Assembly (NCBI RefSeq): GCF_002943105.1
Contig: NZ_PTPZ01000003.1
Coordinates: 248,001-312,000, forward strand
Source of the DNA: Cloacibacterium normanense
GTDB lineage: Bacteria; Bacteroidota; Bacteroidia; Flavobacteriales; Weeksellaceae
Direction of reading: 5' to 3'
Length of the DNA: 64,000 nt
The notes beneath the pieces are model-generated. The model worked only from the letters and a program-made list of their open reading frames with translations, had not been told where the DNA came from and did not search any database. Shown one piece after another: positions 27,118 through 34,999 of the stretch. The stretch's first letter is position 1; every line of letters starts with the position of its first letter. The position numbers and the translations under genes are program-made.

Positions 27118-27612
27118 ATGAAAAAAGTACTATTGACTCTAGCTCTCGGCTCATTATTTGCCGTTTCTTGCTCTTCTGTGAAAAAAGCAGAAAGTGCTCA
27201 AACTTCTAGAGCAGAATTTTTAAAAATGAAAGGTGATTGGGAAATTACCAGTGTAAATTATGATAAAGGATATCAAATAAAGCCTTTTGATGAAGGAGCA
27301 GATGCTCAGTGTTTCGTAGGAAGTCATTGGAGACTTATCCCGAATAATTATTCTGGAGCGTATACCATAAAAGGTGGTGGAAACTGTCCTACAGTTACTC
27401 AACCTATTAAATTTGAAGTAACCAGAGATAATGAATTTAAATTCAAGAAATTAGTAGCAGATACTAAAGCTAAAAATGTAACAGCGGGTTATATTTTACA
27501 AATCGAAAAACAAGATACAGACAACTTTACCTTAGTTCAAAGCGTTCCTTTTGAAGGAAATGTAATTAAAGTATATTACAATTTTGTAAGAACAGGAATG
27601 GAACAAAAATAA
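27118..27612 (+). CDS. Lipocalin-like lipoprotein
   Basis: 164 residues with a lipoprotein signal (LGSLFAVSCSSVKK). The mature part has the lipocalin opening MKGDWEITSVNY, two Cys (QCFVGSHW and GGGNCPTV) that may form a disulfide, and a final FNLVRTG-like strand (YYNFVRTGM). It probably binds a small hydrophobic ligand or serves structurally at the outer membrane. It lies 22 bp upstream of the OmpA-like lipoprotein, with which it likely forms an operon. Confidence 0.8.
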   Translation: MKKVLLTLALGSLFAVSCSSVKKAESAQTSRAEFLKMKGDWEITSVNYDKGYQIKPFDEGADAQCFVGSHWRLIPNNYSGAYTIKGGGNCPTVTQPIKFEVTRDNEFKFKKLVADTKAKNVTAGYILQIEKQDTDNFTLVQSVPFEGNVIKVYYNFVRTGMEQK

Positions 27613-27634
27613 CTTTTTAAAATTTAAAAAAATT

Positions 27635-28330
27635 ATGAAACTTATCAATAAATCAAGCGTAGCAGCATTATTTTTATCATCAGCAATGGTGTTGACAAGT
27701 TGTGAAGCGATTCAGAATGCTAATAATACTCAAAAAGGTGCCGTAATTGGTACGGCAGCAGGTGCTGTTTTAGGCGCTGTAATCGGGAATAATGCAGGAA
27801 AAGGCGGTAACGCTCCTCAAGGTGCCGTTTTAGGCGGTGTAGTGGGTGGAGTAGTTGGTGGAGTAATCGGTAATAAAATGGATAAACAAGCCAAAGAAAT
27901 TAAAGAAGCTTTACCAGGAGCAGAAGTAGTAAGAGTAAATGAAGGAATAAGAGTTATACTATCAGAAAATACAGTAAACTTTGATTTTGATTCATCTAAT
28001 CTTACTTCGGTTGCTAAAACCAACTTAAACAAATTAGCTGGTGTGCTTAAAAACAATCCTGATACCAATATCAATATTTACGGACATACGGATTCTAGAG
28101 GAACTGATGAATACAACCAGAGCTTATCCGAAAGAAGAGCAAATTCTGTAGTGAGTTACTTAGTTTCTCTGGGGTTGGCAAAATCTAGATTATATGCAAT
28201 GGGAGTTGGCGAAAGAGAGCCAGTTGCAGACAATAATACGGAAGCGGGTAGAGCTAAAAACCGTAGAGTAGAATTTGCCATTACCGCAAATGAAGAAATG
28301 ATTAAAGATGCTCAATCAGAAACGAAATAA
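27635..28330 (+). CDS. OmpA-family lipoprotein with glycine zipper
   Basis: 231 residues. Lipoprotein signal (SSAMVLTSCEAIQ), then a glycine-zipper segment (GAVIGTAAGAVLGAVIG and repeats, residues 30-85) and a C-terminal OmpA domain that binds peptidoglycan (NFDFDSSNLT, INIYGHTDSRGTDEYNQSLS, RAKNRRVEFAI). It probably links the outer membrane to the cell wall. Followed by a strong terminator. Confidence 0.92.
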   Translation: MKLINKSSVAALFLSSAMVLTSCEAIQNANNTQKGAVIGTAAGAVLGAVIGNNAGKGGNAPQGAVLGGVVGGVVGGVIGNKMDKQAKEIKEALPGAEVVRVNEGIRVILSENTVNFDFDSSNLTSVAKTNLNKLAGVLKNNPDTNINIYGHTDSRGTDEYNQSLSERRANSVVSYLVSLGLAKSRLYAMGVGEREPVADNNTEAGRAKNRRVEFAITANEEMIKDAQSETK

Positions 28331-28350
28331 CTAGATTTATTTATACTCTA

Positions 28351-28381
28351 AAATCGCCTTTTTTACAAGGCGATTTTTTAT
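28351..28381 (+). terminator. Terminator after the OmpA-family gene
   Basis: AAATCGCCTT, six-base loop, AAGGCGATTT and T run. Confidence 0.9.
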
Positions 28382-28392
28382 TTTTTTATTCT

Positions 28393-28400
28393 TAAATTTG
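28393..28400 (+). promoter_or_regulatory. -7 box of the UbiA/DprE cluster
   Basis: TAAATTTG matches TAnnTTTG, 17 bases before the ATG at 28418 and just after the preceding terminator. Confidence 0.5.
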
Positions 28401-28417
28401 TCTAGATAATATTTTTA

Positions 28418-29305
28418 ATGAGTAAATTTCTTAAGCTTTTAAGGATAGAGCAATGGGTAAAAAATCTTTTTGTCTTTACTCCGATTTTTTTTTCAGGGAA
28501 TGTGATGCATGTAGACTTAACTTTGAAAAGTTTATTTGCTTTTCTAGTTTTTTCTTTTACAGCTAGCTCCATTTATATATTGAATGATTATACAGACATA
28601 GAATCAGACAAAAAACATCCAGAAAAATGCAAAAGACCATTAGCAAGTGGCGCCATTTCTAAAACCGCAGCTAAAATTATTTTTGTACTTCTTATTTTAT
28701 CTGTTGTTTTATTGGTTTTCTTTGGTGCAGACTATTTTCATAAGAATTTTACCAAATTTTCTATCATCATTGCTTCCTATTTCTTCATGAATATAGCTTA
28801 TACTTTTAAGCTAAAACACGTGGCCATTATAGATGTTTCTATTATAGCATTAGGTTTTGTTTTTAGAGTTTTAGCGGGAGGTTATGCTACAGGAATTGCA
28901 GTGTCACAATGGGCAATCTTATTAACATTTGTCTTAGCATTAGTTCTAGCCATTGGCAAAAGAAGAGGAGAGTTAATAAACGCCGAAATTTCTGGGAAAA
29001 CCAGAAAAGCATTAGACGGCTATAACGTACAATTTGCAGATATTGCCCTTTCTATTTCGGTGACATTGGCAATTGTTTGTTATCTTATGTTTACCTTAAC
29101 TCCTGAAGTTCAAGAAAAATTCGGGGTAAGAGTTTTTTATACGGTTTTGTTCGTCGTTTTTGCTTTTTTAAGGTATTTACAACAAACTTTGGTGTATAAT
29201 AAAACCGAATCTCCTACTAAAATTGTCTACAAAGACAGATATATACAGATAACCATTCTCATTTGGCTAATAGCATTTTTGTTATTAATATATTTAAAAA
29301 AATGA
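28418..29305 (+). CDS. UbiA-family prenyltransferase, decaprenyl-phosphate phosphoribosyltransferase-like
   Basis: 295 residues with about eight or nine membrane segments. The polar UbiA motif NDYTDIESDKKHPEKCKRPLAS (first half shown in family form NDxxDxExDKxHPxK) matches the subgroup that transfers phosphoribose to polyprenyl phosphate (mycobacterial Rv3806c type) rather than the quinone subgroup. A second Asp-rich-type loop is DRYIQ near the C-terminus. The ATGA overlap with a DprE1-like oxidase, and a DprE2-like reductase after it, support polyprenyl-phosphoryl-pentose synthesis. Substrate specificity is inferred from family and context. Confidence 0.82.
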   Translation: MSKFLKLLRIEQWVKNLFVFTPIFFSGNVMHVDLTLKSLFAFLVFSFTASSIYILNDYTDIESDKKHPEKCKRPLASGAISKTAAKIIFVLLILSVVLLVFFGADYFHKNFTKFSIIIASYFFMNIAYTFKLKHVAIIDVSIIALGFVFRVLAGGYATGIAVSQWAILLTFVLALVLAIGKRRGELINAEISGKTRKALDGYNVQFADIALSISVTLAIVCYLMFTLTPEVQEKFGVRVFYTVLFVVFAFLRYLQQTLVYNKTESPTKIVYKDRYIQITILIWLIAFLLLIYLKK

Positions 29306-30618
29306 AACCAAATTTCGTGAAAAATGTTTCTACTTGGGGCAATCATCCCATAGTAAACAAGCTCTTCAAAGCTGAAGAAGACTACCATAAAATAAGAGAA
29401 TTTCTTAGACAAAATAACGAAGTTATTGCGTATGGTAACGGAAGATGTTATGGAGATGCCGCGTTGGCAGATGCTATGTTTTCTACAAGGAAATTAAATA
29501 AATTCATCAGTTTTGACCGTTTAAATGGAATAATAGAGTGTGAATCTGGCGTTCTGATTTCAGAAATTTTAGAAGTCATTATTAAGCAAGGTTACTTTTT
29601 AATCATTACCCCAGGAACTAAATTTATCACCCTTGGAGGAGCTATTGCTTCTAATATTCATGGGAAAAATCATCATCTAGAAGGAAGTTTTGTAGAAAGC
29701 GTGATTGAGTTTAAAATGATGGTAGAAGATGGTGAAATCATTACCTGTTCTAGAGAAGAAAATGCAGAGAAATTTTGGGCTACTTTCGGAGCAATGGGAC
29801 TTACTGGAATTATTCTTTCGGCAAAAATTAAACTCAAAAATATAGAATCAGCTTACATTCGTCAAGAGTCAATAAAAGCGGAAAATTTAGACGAAATCTT
29901 CCAACTTTTCGAAGAATCAGTAGACTGGACGTATACCGTAGCTTGGATAGATTGCTTGCAAAAAGGTAAAAACATTGGAAGAAGTATTTTAATGAGAGGA
30001 GAGTTTGCATTGAGAGGAGAGTTACCACAAAAATGGCAAGAAAATCCATTGAGATTAAAGAAAAAATTAAGTCCTACTATTCCGTTTTATTTTCCAAGTT
30101 TTGTATTGAATAGTTTTTCCGTAAGAGCTTTTAACTTTTTATATTTCAATAAACAAAGACAGAAAGTAGTTAAAAATTTCATAGACTACGAAACTTTTTT
30201 CTATCCTCTTGATGCGATTAATGACTGGAATAAAATCTACGGAAAAGGTGGTTTTATTCAATATCAAATGGTAATACCAAAGGAAAAAGGAAAAGAAGGC
30301 ATGAAAAAAATACTAGAAACCATTGGTAGAAGTGGGCAAGGTTCTTTTTTAGCAGTTCTTAAACTTTTTGGCAAAGGAAATCCAGAAGCGTATAATTCTT
30401 TCCCTTTTGAAGGCTACACGCTTGCTTTAGACTTTAAAATAAACAGAGAATTAAGACAATTGGTAGATAATTTAGATAAAATTGTAGAAGAATTTGGCGG
30501 TAGAATTTATTTGACCAAAGACAGCATGAGTAAACCTTCACTCACCAATTATCTGAAAAATGTAGACAGTTCTAAATTTGTTTCGCTGCAAAGCAAAAGA
30601 ATAAAAAGAGGTTCTTAA
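29302..30618 (+). CDS. FAD-dependent oxidoreductase, DprE1-like
   Basis: 438 residues from ATG 29302, which overlaps the UbiA stop (ATGA). An FAD_binding_4 domain is marked by VIAYGNGRCYGDAAL near residue 40 and ITPGTKFITLGGAIASNIHGKNHH near residue 100. In mycobacteria DprE1 oxidises the 2'-OH of decaprenyl-phosphoryl-ribose, the first half of epimerisation to arabinose. The C-terminal FAD-oxidase domain is longer than a minimal one. The start at 29263 is internal to the UbiA gene and rejected. It should act at the inner face of the membrane. Confidence 0.85.
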   Translation: MKPNFVKNVSTWGNHPIVNKLFKAEEDYHKIREFLRQNNEVIAYGNGRCYGDAALADAMFSTRKLNKFISFDRLNGIIECESGVLISEILEVIIKQGYFLIITPGTKFITLGGAIASNIHGKNHHLEGSFVESVIEFKMMVEDGEIITCSREENAEKFWATFGAMGLTGIILSAKIKLKNIESAYIRQESIKAENLDEIFQLFEESVDWTYTVAWIDCLQKGKNIGRSILMRGEFALRGELPQKWQENPLRLKKKLSPTIPFYFPSFVLNSFSVRAFNFLYFNKQRQKVVKNFIDYETFFYPLDAINDWNKIYGKGGFIQYQMVIPKEKGKEGMKKILETIGRSGQGSFLAVLKLFGKGNPEAYNSFPFEGYTLALDFKINRELRQLVDNLDKIVEEFGGRIYLTKDSMSKPSLTNYLKNVDSSKFVSLQSKRIKRGS

Positions 30619-30656
30619 TAAAAAAAACTAAATCATTCATAACTAATTCATTACAT

Positions 30657-31382
30657 ATGATTATTCTTGGTTCCACATCAGAAGTTGCACAAGCATTTGT
30701 AGAAAAAGCATTAATTGCTGGTGAAAAATTTCCTAAAATTTATCTGGTTACTTCTAGCCGAGAAACCACAGAACGTTTTGCTCAACATATTGATGTGAAA
30801 TTTCTACAGCCATCAGAAATCATAGAATTGGATTTGACTCAAGAAATCAATTATTCTGTTTTTGAAAATGTAGACTCAGATTTGCTTTTCTGTGCCACTG
30901 GTTATTTAGGTTTGGGAACCGAAGATGGTTTGTATGATGATAAAAACACCGAGAAAATCATCGATATTAATTACGCAAAATTGGTTCCTGTAATCAATTA
31001 TTTTGCTAAAAAAATGGAAAGCAAAAGAAGCGGAAACATCATCGCGCTTTCATCTGTAGCAGGAGATAGAGGTAGACAGAGCAATTTTATTTACGGAAGT
31101 GCAAAAGCTGCTTTTACCGCCTATTTAAGTGGATTGAGAAATTATCTTTTTTCTAAAAAAGTTCATGTAATGACGGTAAAGCCAGGTTTTATGGAAACCA
31201 AAATGACCGAAGGTTTACCACTCAATCCAAAACTTACTGCAACACCAAAACAAGCGGCAGAATGCATTTATAAAGCCTATAAAAAACAAAAAAATGTAGT
31301 GTATGTTTTGCCAATTTGGAGATTAATCATGCTCATCATCATTCATATTCCTGAGTTTATTTTTAAGAAATTGAAACTGTAA
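30657..31382 (+). CDS. Short-chain dehydrogenase, DprE2-like
   Basis: 241 residues: an N-terminal nucleotide site (MIILGSTSEVAQAFVEKAL), ALSSVAGDRGR, and the catalytic YGSAK (Y-x3-K) in FIYGSAKAAF. A C-terminal hydrophobic stretch (IWRLIMLIIIHIPEF) suggests membrane association. After a DprE1-like gene, it probably reduces the keto intermediate to polyprenyl-phosphoryl-arabinose. It sits 38 bp after the DprE1-like gene. Confidence 0.85.
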   Translation: MIILGSTSEVAQAFVEKALIAGEKFPKIYLVTSSRETTERFAQHIDVKFLQPSEIIELDLTQEINYSVFENVDSDLLFCATGYLGLGTEDGLYDDKNTEKIIDINYAKLVPVINYFAKKMESKRSGNIIALSSVAGDRGRQSNFIYGSAKAAFTAYLSGLRNYLFSKKVHVMTVKPGFMETKMTEGLPLNPKLTATPKQAAECIYKAYKKQKNVVYVLPIWRLIMLIIIHIPEFIFKKLKL

Positions 31383-32015
31383 GTGAAACAAAAAATATTG
31401 TATAAATCAAATCCAATTTCTATTATGAATGTATTTTTCGTAATAGGAATTGTTTTTTGTGGTTTAATGATAAAACTTGCTTTAAATTCATTTATTTCTC
31501 AAAATAATGAAGTTTTTAAAATTTCCAACACAGTAGAATTTTATTCTTTTTTAGCAATAATTATTGGTTTTTTGGTTATTATTTTGGGTGCATTATTTTA
31601 TTTACTCAAAATTCAAATTTTAACATTAACTAATGAACATTTAGTTTTATCATATCTTTTTTTTCCATATAAAATAAAAATAAAGTTTGATGATATAAAA
31701 CAAATTAGACAAATTTCAAAAGAGGTTAAAACTTCTGGAACTCTTTTTTCAGAAGGAACTCATATTACAAATTCGTTTAAAACGTATATAGATTTAGAAA
31801 ACGGAAAGTCTATTAAAACTTATGCCTTGAATAAATATGAATATCAAGAGGTTTTAAAATTAATAAGAAAACTAAAAACAGGCGAAGGTAAACTAGAAGA
31901 TTGGAAATTACCAAGAATTCTATATTTTATTGAAAATATTTCTGCATTTTTGTTTTTAATATTAGCTTTAGTTTTGATTACAGGATTATCAAACGCTGTG
32001 TTCTTTAACAACTAA
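31383..32015 (+). CDS. Hypothetical membrane protein with PH-like domain
   Basis: Not a recognised named family. The 210-residue frame starts with GTG immediately after the SDR stop. Two N-terminal membrane segments (IMNVFFVIGIVFCGLMIK and SFLAIIIGFLVIILGALF) are followed by a beta-rich soluble region (LVLSYLFFPYKIKIKFDDIKQI, then GKSIKTYALNKYEYQEVLKLI), reminiscent of bacterial PH domains, and a last C-terminal membrane segment. An ATG a few codons in (31424) is an alternative start. It is more AT-rich than its neighbours and splits the DprE-like gene pair from the HAD gene, so it may be a later insertion. Confidence 0.6.
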   Translation: MKQKILYKSNPISIMNVFFVIGIVFCGLMIKLALNSFISQNNEVFKISNTVEFYSFLAIIIGFLVIILGALFYLLKIQILTLTNEHLVLSYLFFPYKIKIKFDDIKQIRQISKEVKTSGTLFSEGTHITNSFKTYIDLENGKSIKTYALNKYEYQEVLKLIRKLKTGEGKLEDWKLPRILYFIENISAFLFLILALVLITGLSNAVFFNN

Positions 32016-32088
32016 ATTTATTAAATTCGCCAGCGAATACTTAATGTTTCTTAAGAATTTAATGTATTCTTAATGTTTTAATAATAAT

Positions 32089-32679
32089 TTGATGAAAAAA
32101 CTATATCTATTTGATTTTGATGGAACACTTACGTACAAAGACACCATGTTTTTGTATCTACAGTTTTACAATGAAAAAAAATATTTCTGGAATTTTTTGA
32201 AACATATTCCGCTATTTATTTTGGTAAAATTGCATTTGGCGAATGCAGAAAAAGTGAAGAAAAGTTTCATCAGTTCTATTCTAAAAGGCGAAAGAGAAGA
32301 AAAAATTAATAGAGTTTCTCAAGATTTTGCTGAGAAATTTTATCCGGAAATCATCAGAGAAAACGCTTTAGAATTTATCGAAAATATTGATAAAGAAAAC
32401 ACAGAAAGTTACTTAATAACCGCTTCTCTTGATATTTGGGTAAAACCTTTTGCCAAAAAAATGGGAATGAAACTTTTGGCTACAGAAGCCCGTTTCGAAA
32501 ACGGAATTTTCACTGGGCATTTCAAAACTAGAAATAACAATGGTAAAGAAAAAGTAAACCGAATTAAAAGAGAAATAGAAGGCAAAAAGTACGATAAAAT
32601 CATCGCTTTTGGGGATACTTCTGGAGATTTGCCTATGCTTTCTCTCGCTCACGAATCTCATTACAGATTTTTTCATTAA
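32089..32679 (+). CDS. HAD-IB family phosphatase (SerB-like)
   Basis: 196 residues. HAD motif I FDFDGTLTYKDT at residue 6, motif II in SYLITASLD (Thr/Ser), a motif III lysine in NGKEKVNRI and motif IV IIAFGDTSGDLPML. The cap is small and helical. In this cluster it could dephosphorylate the phosphoribosyl-phospholipid made by the UbiA homologue, a step done by a different phosphatase in mycobacteria. That role is inferred from position only; phosphoserine phosphatase-like activity is an alternative. Confidence 0.82.
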   Translation: MMKKLYLFDFDGTLTYKDTMFLYLQFYNEKKYFWNFLKHIPLFILVKLHLANAEKVKKSFISSILKGEREEKINRVSQDFAEKFYPEIIRENALEFIENIDKENTESYLITASLDIWVKPFAKKMGMKLLATEARFENGIFTGHFKTRNNNGKEKVNRIKREIEGKKYDKIIAFGDTSGDLPMLSLAHESHYRFFH

Positions 32680-32751
32680 TTTCGTTGCGTTAAATTCTAA
32701 AATGGAGAAATTAAGATTTTCTGTCTTAATGCTCACAAATATTTCCTAAAA

Positions 32752-33894
32752 ATGACACAGATATATTTAGATAATGCTGCTACCACACCACTTTTAGACG
32801 AAGTGATAGATGCAATGGTAGTGGTTATGAAAAACAATTTCGGGAATCCTTCTTCTACACATACCCTTGGTCAAGAAGCCAAAACAATTCTAGAAGAAAC
32901 CCGTAGAAAAATTGCCCATGAACTCCATGTTTCCCCCGCAGAAATTATCTACACTTCTTGCGGAACGGAAGCTAATAATTTAATTCTGAAATCTGCGGTA
33001 GAAGATTTAAAAATCGAAAGAATCATTACCACAGAACTAGAACATAAATGTGTAGCAGAATCGGTAGAAAATCTCAGAAATTCTAAAAACATAGAAGTAA
33101 TTTACCTCAATGTCAATGAAAAAGGAGATGTAGATATAAACCAATTGCAAGAACTTTTGAAATCTTCAGATAAAAAGACTTTGGTGAGTTTAATGCACGC
33201 CAATAATGAAATTGGTAATCTTTTAGACTTGGATAATGTTGCAAATATTTGCAAAGATAACGGAGCGTATTTCCATTCAGATACGGTTCAAACGATGGCA
33301 CATTTACCTTTGGATTTTTCTAAAACTTTGGTAGATTTTGCGAGTTGTAGTGCTCACAAATTCCATGGACCAAAAGGTGCAGGTTTTGCTTTCATCAGAA
33401 AATCTACGCACTTAAAAGCTCAAATTCATGGTGGAACTCAAGAACGAAATTTAAGAGCTGGAACTGAAAACGTGGTAGGAATTGCAGGATTAGGAAAGGC
33501 ATTTGAAATTGCGACTGACAATTTAGAAAAATTCTCTTCTCATATTCAAGAAATCAAGGATTACGCCATCCAAAGGCTTTCAGAGAAAATTCCGGGAATT
33601 CTTTTTAATGGAAGAAGTGCAGAAAGTGATAAAAGTCTTTACACAGTATTAAGTGTGTCTCTTCCTTCACAAAATCCTTTGATTGGTCTGCAGCTAGATA
33701 TGAAAGGAATTGCAGTTTCACAAGGAAGTGCATGTAGTTCTGGAGCGGCAAAACCATCATCTGTACTTTCTAAAATTTTAAGTGAAGAAACCCAGCAAAA
33801 CACCACTCCGCTTAGAATATCTTTTTCTCATAAAACCACAAAAGAAGAAATAGATGCGCTAGTTAATGCATTGGTGGAAATCTTGCGATTATAG
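32752..33894 (+). CDS. Cysteine desulfurase (NifS/IscS-like)
   Basis: 380 residues of the PLP-dependent class V aminotransferase fold. YLDNAATTPLLDEV at the N-terminus, HSDTVQTMAHLPLD, the PLP-lysine segment SCSAHKFHGPKGAG near residue 200, and the catalytic cysteine in SQGSACSSGA near residue 325. It releases sulfur from cysteine for Fe-S clusters or tRNA thiolation. No scaffold gene is adjacent, so the acceptor is unknown. Confidence 0.92.
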   Translation: MTQIYLDNAATTPLLDEVIDAMVVVMKNNFGNPSSTHTLGQEAKTILEETRRKIAHELHVSPAEIIYTSCGTEANNLILKSAVEDLKIERIITTELEHKCVAESVENLRNSKNIEVIYLNVNEKGDVDINQLQELLKSSDKKTLVSLMHANNEIGNLLDLDNVANICKDNGAYFHSDTVQTMAHLPLDFSKTLVDFASCSAHKFHGPKGAGFAFIRKSTHLKAQIHGGTQERNLRAGTENVVGIAGLGKAFEIATDNLEKFSSHIQEIKDYAIQRLSEKIPGILFNGRSAESDKSLYTVLSVSLPSQNPLIGLQLDMKGIAVSQGSACSSGAAKPSSVLSKILSEETQQNTTPLRISFSHKTTKEEIDALVNALVEILRL

Positions 33895-33948
33895 AAAAAG
33901 ATAATGGTTCGCATAGACAATACTTTTAAAAATTTGGCAAGAATATTG

Positions 33949-33956
33949 TAAATTTG
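33949..33956 (+). promoter_or_regulatory. -7 box of trxA
   Basis: TAAATTTG matches TAnnTTTG, 44 bases before the trxA ATG. Confidence 0.45.
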
Positions 33957-34000
33957 TAACCTGAAATCAATAAATAATTAGAAACAAATATTAAAGAATT

Positions 34001-34318
34001 ATGGCAGTAGAATTAACAGACAGCAACTTTCAAGAATTGGTATTAAATTCAGATAAACCAGTATTAGTAGATTTTTGGGCAGCTTGGTGTGGACCATGTA
34101 GAATGCTTGGGCCAATCATTGAAGAACTTCATGATGATTTCCAAGGAAAAGCGATTGTAGGAAAAGTAGATGTAGATAATAATCAACAAGTATCTATGGA
34201 TTACGGAATCAGAAATATCCCTACTGTTTTGATTTTTAAGAACGGAGAAGTAGTAGATAAATTCGTTGGAGTAGCTCCTAAAGCGGCTATTGCAGAGAAA
34301 TTAAATGCATACTTGTAA
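34001..34318 (+). CDS. trxA: Thioredoxin
   Basis: 105 residues, the classic length, with active site FWAAWCGPCRM near residue 30 and the cis-proline segment RNIPTVLIF. No signal peptide, so it is the cytoplasmic disulfide reductant. Single gene with its own promoter-like box and terminator. Confidence 0.97.
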   Translation: MAVELTDSNFQELVLNSDKPVLVDFWAAWCGPCRMLGPIIEELHDDFQGKAIVGKVDVDNNQQVSMDYGIRNIPTVLIFKNGEVVDKFVGVAPKAAIAEKLNAYL

Positions 34319-34338
34319 AAATAATATAATTGAAAATG

Positions 34339-34370
34339 AATGCTTTCCGTTTTGGAGAGCATTTTTTTTA
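34339..34370 (+). terminator. trxA terminator
   Basis: AATGCTTTCC, loop, GGAGAGCATT and a run of eight T, about 20 bp after the stop. Confidence 0.85.
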
Positions 34371-34378
34371 TAAAAATA

Positions 34379-34409
34379 TTTGCAGTATTCAAGAAAAGTT
34401 GTAATTTTG
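34379..34409 (+). promoter_or_regulatory. Promoter of the tRNA-Asp pair
   Basis: TTTG (34379-34382), exactly 19 bp, TAATTTTG (34402-34409). A perfect Bacteroidota promoter, 36 bases before the first tRNA-Asp. Confidence 0.8.
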
Positions 34410-34445
34410 CCATCACGAAAAAAGAGCAATGTTCTTTAATTAAAA

Positions 34446-34519
34446 GATCCGGTAGTTCAGTTGGTTAGAATGCCGCCCTGTCACGGCGGAGGTCGCGGGT
34501 TCGAGTCCCGTCCGGATCG
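34446..34519 (+). tRNA. tRNA-Asp (GTC)
   Basis: 74 nt. The acceptor stem GATCCGG pairs with CCGGATC, discriminator G. D-loop TTCAGTTGGTTAGAAT, anticodon loop CTGTCAC with anticodon GTC, T-arm GCGGGTTCGAGTCCCGT. The CCA tail is not encoded. Confidence 0.97.
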
Positions 34520-34551
34520 CAAAAAGTTTATCAATTACTTTTCAAAAAATT

Positions 34552-34625
34552 GATCCGGTAGTTCAGTTGGTTAGAATGCCGCCCTGTCACGGCGGAGGTC
34601 GCGGGTTCGAGTCCCGTCCGGATCG
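34552..34625 (+). tRNA. tRNA-Asp (GTC), second identical copy
   Basis: Sequence identical to the copy at 34446-34519, 32 bp downstream and presumably on the same transcript. The mobile island begins just after it, but I do not find a repeated tRNA 3' end further downstream. Confidence 0.97.
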
Positions 34626-34648
34626 CATTTAAAAATGCAATTTGCAAC

Positions 34649-34686
34649 AAAACCCTTTAAATCTTTAGATCTAAAGGGTTTTTTGT
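34649..34686 (+). terminator. Terminator of the tRNA-Asp transcript
   Basis: An 11-bp stem AAAACCCTTTA / TAAAGGGTTTT with a partly paired inner ATC/GAT and a T run. Confidence 0.85.
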
Positions 34687-34728
34687 TTATCTGGACTTTC
34701 AAAGTTTATTAATAATTCTCAATATGTG

Positions 34729-34903
34729 GGTGTCTTTTTCGGTGTCACCTATTTTTAAGAACCTTTTCAAAAGACCCCGATTTCTAATCTTTTTAGTGAA
34801 AAATTTCTATAAAATTTCACTTTAAAAGAAAGAGGTTTTCTGTTGGAAAATATAGGTGTCTTTCAAATATGGAGACCCCTAATTTATCAAAATAACAGAC
34901 CCC
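34729..34903. repeat. Five GGKGTCT heptamers upstream of the integrase (candidate arm-type sites)
   Basis: GGTGTCT occurs at 34729 and 34855 on the plus strand; its variant GGGGTCT occurs on the minus strand at 34772-34778, 34873-34879 and 34897-34903. The last two belong to an 11-bp direct repeat, AGACCCCTAAT. A related GGTGTCA is at 34741. Clusters of short sites in both orientations beside an integrase are typical of recombinase or excisionase binding. The 374-bp gap 34626-34999 holds no gene. Confidence 0.5.
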
Positions 34904-34999
34904 TAATCTTGTTTTATCCCAGTATTGATGGGAGTTCATATTTTGAACATCTTGTAGGTACAATAGAGCTAGTTTAATTTTAACCTATAAGTCACCACT

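Noticed and set aside
34446-34625. Tandem identical tRNA-Asp genes as attL/attR-type duplication created by the integrase
   Set aside because: Both copies are complete, share a promoter and terminator and lie on the same side of the integrase; tandem tRNA genes are common. No tRNA 3' fragment was found at the far end of the island.
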